Counted from the first letter of the stretch, positions 17,040-26,218 are shown. The stretch is 64,000 nt of DNA from Bradyrhizobium guangdongense (GCF_004114975.1 NZ_CP030051.1:2852001-2916000); one strand, 5' to 3'. The notes: generated by a model not told the origin, from the sequence alone. A program made the numbers and translations.

Positions 17040-18157
17040 GCCAGAATCTCCTTCAGAGCCTGGGCGGAGCGCGCGATCTCATCCTCGGTCAGTGCGAGGC
17101 CGCTCGGCAGATAAAAGCCGCGGCGAGCGATGCGCTCCGCGATCGGGTGTCGCTCATTCAGCATGAACCCCATGCGCCGGAGCACGGGCTGCTCGTGCAT
17201 GCACCAGAAAAACGGTCGCGTGCCGATGCCCTTCTCGGCAAGGCGCCGCATGGCCTCCTTGGCATCGAAGGGAACGTCGTCGTTCAGCACGATTCCGTAG
17301 ACCCAATAGATGTTGTCGGCATAGTTGGTGCGGGGAACGGGGCGGCGGATGCCCTCGACGTTCTCGAGGTGGCTGTCGTAGAGCCGGCCGATGCGGCGCT
17401 TGATCTCGACAGTTCGCGGCAGGCGCTCGACCTGGGCGACGCCGAGAGCAGCCTGGAGGTTGGTCATACGCGCATTCCAGCCGAGCTCTTCGTGGATGAA
17501 GCGTTGCTGCGGCTGGAAACAGAGATTGCGAAGGCTGGCGAGACGATCGGCGAGAGCGTCGTCGTCGGTGAGGATCATGCCCCCTTCACCGGTCGTGACA
17601 TGCTTGTTGGGATAGAAGCTGAAGGTCGAGACATCGCCAAAGCTGCCGCAGGGCGCACCGCGATAAGTCTGGCCGTGCATTTCGGCGGCGTCTTCGATGA
17701 TCTTGAAGCCGCGGTTGCGGGCAAGCTCGATGATCGGGGCAAGATCGACAGGCAGGCCGTAGATGTGAACCAGCATGATCGCGCGCGTGCGCGATGTGAC
17801 CGCAGCCTCGACGCCTTCGATCGTCATGTTCCAGGTTGCGGGATCGCAATCCACGGCGACTGGAACGAGGCCCGCGCGTACAATGGCGGCCGCGCAGCTG
17901 ATGATGGTGAAGGTCGGGATGATGACTTCGTCACCGGGCTCAAGCCCCAGCGCGTGAACCGCGAGGTCGAGCGCGACAGAGCCATTGGTCACCGAAATGC
18001 CGTGCCGCCGTCCGGCGGCGCTCGCCATCGATTCCTCGAAGCGCTTGATGAACGGACCTTCCGACGAGATCCATCCGGTACGGATGCACTCAGCGAGGTA
18101 CTCGGCCTCGTTGCCATCGAGGAGCGGCGTATTGACGGGAACGAAGGCGGAAGTCAC
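17036..18157 (-). CDS. DegT/DnrJ/EryC1/StrS sugar aminotransferase
   Basis: A 373-residue PLP enzyme. It opens VPVNTPLLDGNEAEYL and has ISVTNGSVALDLAVHALG, DEVIIPTFTIISC and IIEDAAEMHGQTYRG. TFSFYPNKHVTTGEGG carries the PLP lysine. It resembles perosamine synthetase-like members (GDP-4-keto-6-deoxymannose 4-transaminase). With gmd present at 53 kb, GDP-perosamine, or an N-modified form made with the neighbouring methyltransferase, is possible; that substrate is an inference. The GTG start overlaps the cupin stop. Confidence 0.88.
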   Translation of the reverse strand: MTSAFVPVNTPLLDGNEAEYLAECIRTGWISSEGPFIKRFEESMASAAGRRHGISVTNGSVALDLAVHALGLEPGDEVIIPTFTIISCAAAIVRAGLVPVAVDCDPATWNMTIEGVEAAVTSRTRAIMLVHIYGLPVDLAPIIELARNRGFKIIEDAAEMHGQTYRGAPCGSFGDVSTFSFYPNKHVTTGEGGMILTDDDALADRLASLRNLCFQPQQRFIHEELGWNARMTNLQAALGVAQVERLPRTVEIKRRIGRLYDSHLENVEGIRRPVPRTNYADNIYWVYGIVLNDDVPFDAKEAMRRLAEKGIGTRPFFWCMHEQPVLRRMGFMLNERHPIAERIARRGFYLPSGLALTEDEIARSAQALKEILA

Positions 18158-18600
18158 AGCGCAGGACCCTTGACCCGTATCTCGGATGCGGGCACCTCGC
18201 GAAAGCGCGTCTTGTCGTTCTCGCCGGCATACGGGCCTTGTTTGATCTCGAACATCTCGACCGGCTCGATGACGTGGAAGCCGTGCGCACCGCTGCAGAG
18301 CAGGATGATATCGCCGGCGCCGAGCATGCGGCTCTCCAAATACTCCTCCGCTTCGGTATAGAAGTCGACCTGCAGCTTGCCCTTCTGGATGAGGAGGACT
18401 TCCTGCGTGAAATGCACCTCTCGCGTCACCTTGTTATGGCGATGCGGCGCAATGCTCTTGCCTTCCGGATGGCTCATGAAGGCGAGTTGTTGCGACAGCT
18501 CGGGCGAGGAGAAGAAGGTGATGCCAGGTTCGCGGAACGAGGCGCGAACGATGATCGCGTAGAGCTGCTCGCCGAATCTGACATGTTCGACGTGTTCCAT
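18154..18600 (-). CDS. Cupin-fold protein of sugar operon
   Basis: A 148-residue protein starting at ATG 18600, with GAGG about six bases upstream. It has a single cupin core: APHRHNKVTREVHFTQEVLL carries the metal-type histidines and glutamate, and GDIILLCSGAHGFHVIEP is the second motif. Such cupins in sugar clusters act as isomerases, epimerases or sensors. It is the first gene of the four-gene overlapping operon. Its exact reaction is unknown. Confidence 0.78.
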   Translation of the reverse strand: MEHVEHVRFGEQLYAIIVRASFREPGITFFSSPELSQQLAFMSHPEGKSIAPHRHNKVTREVHFTQEVLLIQKGKLQVDFYTEAEEYLESRMLGAGDIILLCSGAHGFHVIEPVEMFEIKQGPYAGENDKTRFREVPASEIRVKGPAL

Positions 18601-18723
18601 CCGAGGCCTCAAGAAAAAACGCTGAAATCATAGCAACATAGCGCTGCTTTGAGCGGCACTTTGGCTATTTTGACCGGTATCGTCAAGGGCGGAACGGTCC
18701 CCCGCGCAGCCGCTCCCTGAGTT

Positions 18724-19902
18724 TCAACCCATGAAGCGGAGAATGTCTTCGATGCGCCGCCTGAACGTGTGGGTCGAAAGCGTCCGCGCCTGTCCCGCGG
18801 CGGCAATCGCGCGACGCTCGTCTTCGTTCCTGAGGTAGCGATCGATCGTCGCGAGGCAGTCGTCGACCGAGCGCCAGACCGCAACCTCGCGGCCTTCCTC
18901 GAACAGGGTGTGAAGGTTGTCCTTGAAATCGGTCAGGAGAAATGTGCCGGCGCCAGTTGCTTCGAACAGTCGCGCATTGCCAGCCTCACGTCCGGCCATG
19001 TCGATATGCGAGTTGAGTGTGATGCGTGACGAGCGGAGCGCCTGATACATTTCCACGCCCCACGCCTCGCCTTGATAGCAGCGGTGCAGGGGCGAGGAGG
19101 CTGGAAGTGTGTGCAGGCCGCTTCCAAATAGCTTCAAGTCGTATGTCCGCGCGACCGCCTCGAGCTGCGCCACCCGCTGCTGGTGATCAGCGGACACAAT
19201 GCCGACGAACGAAATGTCGATATTGCGCTCAGGTGCCGGCGGAAGAGCGTTGAGGATCTCAGGCTCGAACGCCAGATGAACCACGTCGGCTCTGACTCCC
19301 AACTTGCGGAAGGACTGAACGACCTGGAACAGCTGCGAGATCATCAGATCATAGGCCGACCAGTCCTCGCCGCGCGAGGGCACGATGCCGACCTGCCCGA
19401 CGAGGGTCGGCCGCCCGATGCCCTTGATTTGCCGGGCGAGGCGTGCGTCGACGTGAAAGACGTCCTGGTTCAGGACGAGGTCCGGCTTGAATTCCTCGAT
19501 CTGAGCCAGCAGAATCCTTTCCGCCTGCGCATCCAGCCGCGGGCTCAGGCCCATCTTGCGTGCCAGCGGCCTGAGGATCGGCTTGAATGGTGCGATCACC
19601 CGCTGAAGTGCGCCGGGAATTGTTTGCCGTTGCGCCAGCGTGCCTGGCTCCGGCGGTGGGTCAAAAGCGAGCCCGTGTTCGCGCGCCCACGCGGCCTGCA
19701 TCCAGGGATTGTTCACGTGAATGTCGGCGGCGGCGTGGCCCGCCGCAGCAAAGTTGCGTGAGTAGAAGTCGGCGACCCCGAACAGGCTGGCATTGCGCGC
19801 CCTCATCTGCGCTGCGTACGGCGCCGCGGCGAGATCGGGGGTGCGGCGATACAGCCAGGTCAGAAAGCGCGGATAGTCGGCATTGAGGATGAGGACGCGC
19901 AT
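18724..19902 (-). CDS. CgeB-like glycosyltransferase
   Basis: A 392-residue protein from the ATG at 19902 (MRVLILNADYPRFL); an in-frame GTG at 19923 would overlap the upstream gene by 17 bases. The C-terminal region GNARLFEATGAGTFLLTDFK followed by LHTLFEEGREVAVWRS is the signature of the CgeB/Glyco_trans_1_2 type, and ends with the usual DDCLATIDRYLRNEDERRAIA helix. It follows the polymerase-like gene by four bases, suggesting one operon. Confidence 0.87.
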   Translation of the reverse strand: MRVLILNADYPRFLTWLYRRTPDLAAAPYAAQMRARNASLFGVADFYSRNFAAAGHAAADIHVNNPWMQAAWAREHGLAFDPPPEPGTLAQRQTIPGALQRVIAPFKPILRPLARKMGLSPRLDAQAERILLAQIEEFKPDLVLNQDVFHVDARLARQIKGIGRPTLVGQVGIVPSRGEDWSAYDLMISQLFQVVQSFRKLGVRADVVHLAFEPEILNALPPAPERNIDISFVGIVSADHQQRVAQLEAVARTYDLKLFGSGLHTLPASSPLHRCYQGEAWGVEMYQALRSSRITLNSHIDMAGREAGNARLFEATGAGTFLLTDFKDNLHTLFEEGREVAVWRSVDDCLATIDRYLRNEDERRAIAAAGQARTLSTHTFRRRIEDILRFMG

Positions 19903-19906
19903 GCGG

Positions 19907-21235
19907 CTAGCCTGCTTGGTCACTTATGTCGCGCGGCATCACATACCACAACAGAAACAGCAGCACGGATCCATGGGTCAGCATCACCGTCGTGAACGGC
20001 ACGTTCAGCAGCGTCTGCGGCAACAGCGCCCCGGATACCAGAACAATGCGCTGGGATATACCGGCGGACATGCCGTTGGCGATGGCGATGACGATGCCGC
20101 ACACGAATGCAGAGATCGGAGCAAGCAGCGGGCCAACCGACGCAACGCCTTCGGTGGCAAAAAGCGAGGCGTTCATGTAGCCACCGATGCCGAACCAATT
20201 GTAGATGACGACCGCTATCGGCTCCTGATATGCGCAAGTCATGATCGGCTTCAAATAGCCGATCTGACAGAAGTGGGTCAGCTCGTGAGCGAAAAAGAAT
20301 TCGTTGTAGTAGTCCATCGCAAGCGAAGGGATGGCTGCCATCCGGAGGTTCACCAGTTGAAAGACCGGCATGGCGAACCGTTCCGGCAATAGACCGTAGT
20401 GGTAAAGCCCCACCAAAATCAGGCCCGCTGCTGTCGGGAGCAACAATGACAGGATGGCTGTGAGCCGCAAGCTCACGAACCGCGTTACCACAAGCATAAG
20501 GAGGAGCCACGCAGGAGCAAAGAAGGCCTGCTTGCTCAGCGTGACCGGATAGAACAGCGTCAGCAAGACGAGAACGGCGCAAGCCCGCCAGAGGTTTCCA
20601 CGCACCGCGTAGCATGCGAATGCGAAGGGCAAGAGTGCCGTCGTCGTGGTTCCGACCAGGTAGTTCACCAATGTCGGTGCGGTCAGCGCCTCGCGATATG
20701 TGTAAATGGAGTCGAGCGAGACCAGCCTGAAATTGTAGTATGCCCCGATCGCCGCGGCGGCGGCCCCGACCACCACGATGCAGCCCAGTAGCCGTTCGAA
20801 AGCCTGCGGAGACAGTGTCAGCAGTCGCGGCAAGGTCGGCCGATGGAGGGCGGGCAGCAGGAACACCACCATTGAGATGGCGGCCGAGAAGCCGCTGAGG
20901 CGGTGGTTGTAGGTGAACTCTGAGAAATTGTTGAGCCAGAGATAGCCGGCAATCATGACGAAGAGGTAATAGCCGGCAAAATAGCCGAAGCTGAAATGGG
21001 CGCGAGCGAACAAAACGGCCAGAACAGCGAATGCCGCAACCGTGACGACGGCTGCGGGCAGCATCTCGCTGCTGAAGATGACGTGGTATGCAGGATAGAG
21101 GCGCGCGACGCAGATAAGCGAAATGCTGGCCAGGGCCAGATGGCACAGGATGAGCAGCGCAACGCTTTGATCGCTGCGACGCCAGCTGGTCACGCCTGCG
21201 GCCTGATGTTGTTCAGTATAGACGAGAAGCCCCAT
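19907..21235 (-). CDS. Polymerase-like polytopic membrane protein (paralog 1)
   Basis: A 442-residue protein with about 10-12 hydrophobic segments and a larger loop near residues 295-345 containing MDYYNEFFFAHELTHFCQIG and PIMTCAYQEP. The shape is that of Wzy-type O-antigen polymerases, but no diagnostic motif is seen. The protein at 22060-23400 aligns with it along its whole length (shared YHxGLL, FQLVN/FGLVN, LRMAAIPSLAM, NASLFATEG and LWYVMPRD), so the two are paralogs. A repeat-unit polymerase is the best guess. Confidence 0.72.
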   Translation of the reverse strand: MGLLVYTEQHQAAGVTSWRRSDQSVALLILCHLALASISLICVARLYPAYHVIFSSEMLPAAVVTVAAFAVLAVLFARAHFSFGYFAGYYLFVMIAGYLWLNNFSEFTYNHRLSGFSAAISMVVFLLPALHRPTLPRLLTLSPQAFERLLGCIVVVGAAAAAIGAYYNFRLVSLDSIYTYREALTAPTLVNYLVGTTTTALLPFAFACYAVRGNLWRACAVLVLLTLFYPVTLSKQAFFAPAWLLLMLVVTRFVSLRLTAILSLLLPTAAGLILVGLYHYGLLPERFAMPVFQLVNLRMAAIPSLAMDYYNEFFFAHELTHFCQIGYLKPIMTCAYQEPIAVVIYNWFGIGGYMNASLFATEGVASVGPLLAPISAFVCGIVIAIANGMSAGISQRIVLVSGALLPQTLLNVPFTTVMLTHGSVLLFLLWYVMPRDISDQAG

Positions 21236-21424
21236 TGAGCGGTACAGATATCTTATTCAGGTCAGAGGCACAACGTCGTGCAGAGTTGGTTGTCAATTCT
21301 CGAACGTCGGGCCCGAGCCGGCGAGGGGCCTGCGGAGCCCGCCTCATTTAGCCGCATCTTGGGCGTCTAATATGAAATCTCTTCCAAAGGAAGCTGTTCG
21401 GTCAAACTGGGCAATGTCGTAGCA

Positions 21425-21619
21425 ATGGCCGAGCAGATTGATCCCGTTGTTGAATCGGAGGCCAGGCGCGTTGCATCCGAAATGGGGATGCCGGTGCTGA
21501 CGGATGCCGAGTGGGATGTCTTCTTCGGTCGTCGTGTCGGGGTGCTGTCGCTTCAGGCATCGAACAAGATGATGGCTGCTTACGCTGCGGCGCAGGCGAT
21601 CGCGCAGAGGGAGAATTGA
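21425..21619 (+). CDS. Small hypothetical protein, 64 aa
   Basis: A charged, mostly helical 64-residue protein (MAEQIDPVVESEARRVASEM, then an Ala-rich C-terminus). Its stop codon shares one base with the next start (TGATG), which supports it being real. No family is recognised. It lies on the strand opposite the two polymerase-like paralogs that flank it. Confidence 0.6.
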   Translation: MAEQIDPVVESEARRVASEMGMPVLTDAEWDVFFGRRVGVLSLQASNKMMAAYAAAQAIAQREN

Positions 21620-22032
21620 TGCGCGTCTTGCTGGCCGTTGTTGCGCTTTTGGCAGCTTATGTTCCTGTCGCTCTCATTCTGGACACGCGCCCGCATCCGG
21701 AGGACGCGATTCTGTCCGGACCCTTTATTCGGTATGCAAACTCGAACGCGTTCATGAGTTATCCCGTGCTTCCTGGCGCAATCGCGGACGACGAGGATCA
21801 TCGCGGACAATCGACCTTGGCGCTGTACGAGGACGGCACGCTGCTCGGACCGGCGCATAGCGCGAACTTGGATGTGCTGGTTAATGGCCGAGGGCGCTAT
21901 TCGTACTGGCGTCACGGCACGAACATGCTGCTCTTCTCGACCAGCGACAACAGCGACCCCAACACGAACGGTCGGACATACCGGGTTTCTGATCCCAGAG
22001 GGCGCGACCCATATCAGGCGCAGCGTCGATAA
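21619..22032 (+). CDS. Small exported or anchored hypothetical protein, 137 aa
   Basis: The ATG at 21619 overlaps the upstream stop (TGATG). The protein starts MRVLLAVVALLAAYVPVALI, a signal anchor, then a soluble domain with many Asp, Asn and Tyr residues (RYSYWRHGTNMLLFSTSDN) that looks like a small periplasmic beta-rich fold. The longer frame starting at 21511 covers the upstream gene and was not used. Function unknown; its position between two polymerase-like genes suggests a part in export or polymerisation. Confidence 0.68.
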   Translation: MRVLLAVVALLAAYVPVALILDTRPHPEDAILSGPFIRYANSNAFMSYPVLPGAIADDEDHRGQSTLALYEDGTLLGPAHSANLDVLVNGRGRYSYWRHGTNMLLFSTSDNSDPNTNGRTYRVSDPRGRDPYQAQRR

Positions 22033-22059
22033 GCGGGTTCAGTTTCCGAGCGCCGGCGT

Positions 22060-23400
22060 TCATCGCCCGAGATGTTGATCCTCAGGCTCGAGCTTGAACA
22101 TGTCTCGCGGCATCAAATACCAAAGGAGAAAAGTGAGGGCGGCTCCCTGAGAAAGGAGCGTCGTCGTGAACGGAATGTTCAAAAAAGCCTGGCCGAGGAC
22201 GCCGCCAGAAAGCAGGACGAATCTGTTGGGCAATCCGGTCGACATGCGATTGGCGATCGCGATAATGAGGCCGCATACGAAGGCCGCCAGCGGCGCGAAT
22301 ACCGGGCCTAACGAAGCGATGCCCTCCGTTGCGAACAGGGATGCGTTGAAAGAACCGCCGGCGTCATAATATTTGGACATGACGACTGCCAGCGGCTCGT
22401 TATAGGGGCAGCCGAGCAGCGGGCCCAGCAGACGAATCTGACAGAAGTAGGTGAGTTGGTGCGTCGCAAAGAAGTGATTGTAGTATTCCATCGCCAATGA
22501 TGGAATTGCGATCATTCGAAAGTTGACCAGACCGAAATACCCCGGCGCCACGCTCGAGGTCAGCAGTCCGCTGGTGTGAAGAGACAAGAGCGCCACGCCG
22601 AGGGACACAGGGACCAGGATCGACAGGACGACCGTCGCTCGCGAGCCGAACATTCCTGAGGCGATTGTCAGGCCGATGATCCATGCTGGCGCAAACAGCG
22701 ACATCTTGGAAAGCGTGATCGGATAGAAGAGCAGCATCAGCAAAATGACGAATCCTGCGCGCCAGAACTGGCTGCGCAAGGCGAAGCAGGCATACGCGAA
22801 CGGCAGCAAGGCGCTCGAAACTATTCCGATCGCGTAGTTGAGAGCGGTCGGGAACGCCAATTCTCCCCGAAACTGATAGATGTCATCCAACCCGACGAGC
22901 TTGAAATTGTATCTTGCGCCGGCCGCGATCGTTGCGATCGCAACGAGCACGATCGCAATGAGGAGCCGATCGACGGACCGAATCGACAGGGCGTAAATCT
23001 GCGACACAGGCGAGAGGATGAGCAGGGCAGGCAGCAGGAATGCCACGGCCGAAACGGCTGCGGATATTCCGCTCAAGAGGTGGTTGTATTGAAGTGGCGC
23101 GAAAGCATTGAGCCAGAGAAAACCCAGCATCATGATATAAAGATAGAAGCCGACCAGATAACCGGGGCTGAAGCGTGCAACGGCAAACAGCCAGGAGAGG
23201 CTGGCGAACGACAGCGTGGTGAGAACTGCCGAAAGCAGCCATCCGGAATAAAACGCGATATGGAATTCGGGATAGCGGGTGGCGACGTAAAAAAGGGATG
23301 CGCAGCAGATCGCGCTACAGGCACACACGAGCGCGGCGAGCTGCCGATTTCCGGGCTCGTAATGGACGGCGTACTTCATCGCAGGCTTGCGGCTCCCCAT
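22060..23400 (-). CDS. Polymerase-like polytopic membrane protein (paralog 2)
   Basis: A 446-residue relative of the protein at 19907-21235, with the same order of hydrophobic segments and the same loop (MEYYNHFFATHQLTYFCQIR, then GCPYNEP and NASLFATEGIASLGPV). It ends LTFLLWYLMPRDMFKLEPED. Start uncertain: ATG at 23400 or ATG at 23379. Two copies in one locus suggest either two different repeat linkages or a duplication under divergence. Wzy-like function is inferred from topology only. Confidence 0.72.
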   Translation of the reverse strand: MGSRKPAMKYAVHYEPGNRQLAALVCACSAICCASLFYVATRYPEFHIAFYSGWLLSAVLTTLSFASLSWLFAVARFSPGYLVGFYLYIMMLGFLWLNAFAPLQYNHLLSGISAAVSAVAFLLPALLILSPVSQIYALSIRSVDRLLIAIVLVAIATIAAGARYNFKLVGLDDIYQFRGELAFPTALNYAIGIVSSALLPFAYACFALRSQFWRAGFVILLMLLFYPITLSKMSLFAPAWIIGLTIASGMFGSRATVVLSILVPVSLGVALLSLHTSGLLTSSVAPGYFGLVNFRMIAIPSLAMEYYNHFFATHQLTYFCQIRLLGPLLGCPYNEPLAVVMSKYYDAGGSFNASLFATEGIASLGPVFAPLAAFVCGLIIAIANRMSTGLPNRFVLLSGGVLGQAFLNIPFTTTLLSQGAALTFLLWYLMPRDMFKLEPEDQHLGR

Positions 23401-23581
23401 CCTCGCTAACGCAATTTATGCTTGTCTTCAATCTCTTTGTGAGGGCGCGGAATTCTTCGTTTTGCGCGGGAATCTACAGCAATCTCCTGATTTACAGAGA
23501 TTTCATATAGTGTAGAAGTAGCCGCCATCTTGATACTCTCGGGGATGTATATGCAAGCGACTCGGATGTTGAGGAACTTCT

Positions 23582-24643
23582 GTGGTTAGGTTTGGCCTGC
23601 TCGGGTGCGGGCGTATCGCCAAGCGTCACTCCGAGCTCCTGGGCGGCGGTATTGTCGAAGGCGCTCGCCTGGTCGCGGCGTGCGATTCCGATCGTGCGCG
23701 GGCGGATGCGATCGCCACGAAATTCAAGGTTTCCGCGTATGCCGATCTCAATGAGATGCTCGCGCGCGACGACATTGACGCCGTCGCGGTACTGACGCCG
23801 AGCGGGATGCATCCGCAGCATGCGATTGCCTGCGCGCGCGCAGGCAAGCATGTGGTGGTCGAAAAGCCCATGGCGCTGCGGCTGCAGGACGCCGACGACA
23901 TGATCCGCGCCTGCGATGAAGCCGGCGTAAAGCTCTTCGTCGTCAAGCAGAACCGCTTCAACGTGCCGATCGTCAAGGCGCGTGAGGCGCTCGAGGCCGG
24001 CCGGTTTGGAAAGCTCGTGCTCGGCACGGTCCGCGTGCGCTGGTGCCGGGACCAGGCATACTACGATCAGGACGCCTGGCGCGGCACCTGGGCCCAGGAC
24101 GGGGGTGTGCTGACCAATCAAGCCAGTCATCACATCGACATGCTGGAGTGGTTTTTCGGCGACGTCGTCAGCGTTCATGCGCGTAGCATCACGGCGCTGG
24201 TCAAGATCGAGACGGAAGACACGGCGGTTGCAACGCTCAAGTTCCGCAACGGAGCGCTGGGAATCATCGAGGCAACGACGGCGGCTCGTCCGGCGGATCT
24301 CGAAGGCTCGCTCTCTATTCTCGGCGAGAAAGGTATGGTCGAGGTCGGCGGTTTCGCCATGAATCATATTCGCCACTGGCGCTTCGTCGATGAGCTGCCG
24401 TCCGATAAGGAAGTGATCGAGAAGTTTTCGGTCAACCCGCCGAACGTCTACGGCTTCGGCCACCAAGCCTATTATCAGCACGTCGTCGAATGTCTTGCTG
24501 ACCGCGGTGCGGCCCTGGTCGACGGGCTGCAGGGCCGCAAGAGCCTGGAGCTGATATCAGCCCTCTACGAATCCATCGAGACCGGGCAGGAGGTGCCGCT
24601 TCGCTTCGTGCCCCGCCACAGCCGCTTGGGCATTATCTCGTGA
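23582..24643 (+). CDS. wlbA: WlbA/WbpB-like UDP-sugar 3-dehydrogenase (Gfo/Idh/MocA)
   Basis: A 353-residue NAD-dependent oxidoreductase starting at GTG 23582 with GAGGAA just upstream. The Rossmann motif is FGLLGCGRIAKRH; the catalytic block VVEKPMAL and the family text KQNRFNVPIVKAREALEAG, then RGTWAQDGGVLTNQASHHID, match WlbA/WbpB enzymes closely. These oxidise C3 of UDP-GlcNAc-uronic acid. It starts the wlbA-wlbB-wlbC operon, with its stop overlapping the next GTG start. The upstream UDP-GlcNAc 6-dehydrogenase (WbpA) is not in this window. Confidence 0.88.
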   Translation: MVRFGLLGCGRIAKRHSELLGGGIVEGARLVAACDSDRARADAIATKFKVSAYADLNEMLARDDIDAVAVLTPSGMHPQHAIACARAGKHVVVEKPMALRLQDADDMIRACDEAGVKLFVVKQNRFNVPIVKAREALEAGRFGKLVLGTVRVRWCRDQAYYDQDAWRGTWAQDGGVLTNQASHHIDMLEWFFGDVVSVHARSITALVKIETEDTAVATLKFRNGALGIIEATTAARPADLEGSLSILGEKGMVEVGGFAMNHIRHWRFVDELPSDKEVIEKFSVNPPNVYGFGHQAYYQHVVECLADRGAALVDGLQGRKSLELISALYESIETGQEVPLRFVPRHSRLGIIS

Positions 24644-25107
24644 GCGGCCCGGAGCGCCACCAGATCGGAATACGCGACGTCAGGTTCGGCTCTGGCGTCA
24701 AGATAGTCGAGCCCTGCAATCTCTACGGTTGTACGATTGGCGATGGCTGCTTCATCGGGCCGTTTACCGAGATCCAGAAGGATGTGGTCGTCGGCGCTCG
24801 TACGCGCGTGCAGTCGCACAGTTTCGTCTGCGAGCTTGTCAGCATCGGTGAGGATTGCTTCATCGGCCACGGCGTGATGTTCATCAACGACAGCTTTGCA
24901 AGCGGCGGTCCGGCGCGCGGTCGCAAGGAATTGTGGCGCGAGACCAAGATCGGCAGCCGGGTGTCGATCGGCTCGAATGCCACGATCATGCCGGTCACGA
25001 TCGTCGACGACGTCGTAATCGGCGCGGGCTCGGTGGTGACCAAAGACATCAGCGCGGCCGGAACCTATGCCGGCAATCCGGCGCGACTATTGACCTTGCG
25101 GAAGTGA
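24640..25107 (+). CDS. wlbB: WlbB/WbpD-like N-acetyltransferase (left-handed beta helix)
   Basis: A 155-residue hexapeptide-repeat protein. The isoleucine-rich repeats (NLYGCTIGDGCFIGPFTEIQ, then GARTRVQSHSFVCELVSIGE) build a left-handed beta helix, and GHGVMFINDSFASGG plus AGTYAGNPARLL match the WlbB/WbpD acetyl-CoA:3-amino-UDP-sugar acetyltransferase. It acetylates the 3-amino group made by the aminotransferase encoded next. The GTG start overlaps the wlbA stop by four bases. Confidence 0.88.
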   Translation: MSGPERHQIGIRDVRFGSGVKIVEPCNLYGCTIGDGCFIGPFTEIQKDVVVGARTRVQSHSFVCELVSIGEDCFIGHGVMFINDSFASGGPARGRKELWRETKIGSRVSIGSNATIMPVTIVDDVVIGAGSVVTKDISAAGTYAGNPARLLTLRK

Positions 25108-25110
25108 CGA

Positions 25111-26211
25111 ATGGCGGTACCCTTCGCTGATCTCCAGCTTCAGTACCAGAACATCAAGAGCGAGATCGACGCGGCGATTGCGGCCGTCATCCGCGACAAC
25201 GCCTTTATCCGCGGCCCGTTCGTCGATGCGTTCGAACGCGACTTCGCCAAGGCAGCATCGGTCGAGCATTGCGTCTCCTGCGCCAACGGGACCGATGCGC
25301 TGTATCTGGCGATGGCCGCGCTCAAGGTGAAGCCGGGCGACGAGGTCATCACGACAGCGCATTCCTGGATTTCGACCTCTGCGATGATCACCCATGCCGG
25401 CGCCACGGTGAGGTTTTGCGATACCGATGGTGTGACGTTCACGATCGATCCCGCGGCGATTGAGGCCGCGATCACGCCGCGTACCGTCGGCATCATTCCG
25501 GTGCACCTTTATGGTCAGCCCGCCGAGATGGACGCGATCATGGCGATCGCGAGCAAGCACGGTTTGTGGGTGATCGAGGATTGTGCCCAGGCGCATCTTG
25601 CCCGCTACAAGGGACGGATGGTCGGAACGTTCGGCGCGGCGGCAACCTATTCGTTTTATCCAGGCAAGAATCTCGGTGCGATGGGCGACGCCGGCGCCGT
25701 GGTCACCAATGACGCGGCGCTTGCCGAGCACATGACCAAGCTGGCGCGCCACGGCGGTCTCGTGAAGCATCGGCACGAGATCGAAGGCGTCAACAGCCGG
25801 CTCGATGGCATGCAGGCTGCCATCCTCTCCGCAAAGCTTTCGCATCTGGCTGCCTGGACCGAGGCCCGAAAGCGCGCCGCCGCGATCTATGATGCCGGCC
25901 TCAATCAGATCGAGGGTGTGAGCGTACCGCAGGTCGCGCCCGGACGTGATCACGTCTATCACCTCTACACCATCCGGCATCCGCGGCGCGATGCGCTGGC
26001 GGCTCATCTCAACGCCAATGGGGTGCAGACCGCCATCAACTATCCGACCGCGCTGCCGCTGCTTCAGGCCTACGCGCGATTCGGTCACACGGCGGCGCAA
26101 TTTCCGCACGCCTACCGGGACCAGACCAGTATCCTGTCGCTGCCGATGTTTGCCGAAATCACGCCGGCACAGCAGGAGAGCGTGATCCGGCTTGTGCGCG
26201 AATTTGCATAG
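25111..26211 (+). CDS. wlbC: WlbC/WbpE-like DegT aminotransferase
   Basis: A 366-residue PLP enzyme opening MAVPFADLQLQYQNIKSEID. CANGTDALYLAMAAL, VIEDCAQAHLARYKG and YSFYPGKNLGAMGDAGA are the WbpE/WlbC signature; the Lys of PGKNL binds PLP. It transaminates the 3-keto sugar from WlbA using glutamate. The ATG lies three bases after wlbB. Together the three enzymes lead to UDP-GlcNAc(3NAc)A; the C2 epimerase (WlbD/WbpI) is not adjacent. Confidence 0.9.
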   Translation: MAVPFADLQLQYQNIKSEIDAAIAAVIRDNAFIRGPFVDAFERDFAKAASVEHCVSCANGTDALYLAMAALKVKPGDEVITTAHSWISTSAMITHAGATVRFCDTDGVTFTIDPAAIEAAITPRTVGIIPVHLYGQPAEMDAIMAIASKHGLWVIEDCAQAHLARYKGRMVGTFGAAATYSFYPGKNLGAMGDAGAVVTNDAALAEHMTKLARHGGLVKHRHEIEGVNSRLDGMQAAILSAKLSHLAAWTEARKRAAAIYDAGLNQIEGVSVPQVAPGRDHVYHLYTIRHPRRDALAAHLNANGVQTAINYPTALPLLQAYARFGHTAAQFPHAYRDQTSILSLPMFAEITPAQQESVIRLVREFA

Positions 26212-26218
26212 CTTCGGC

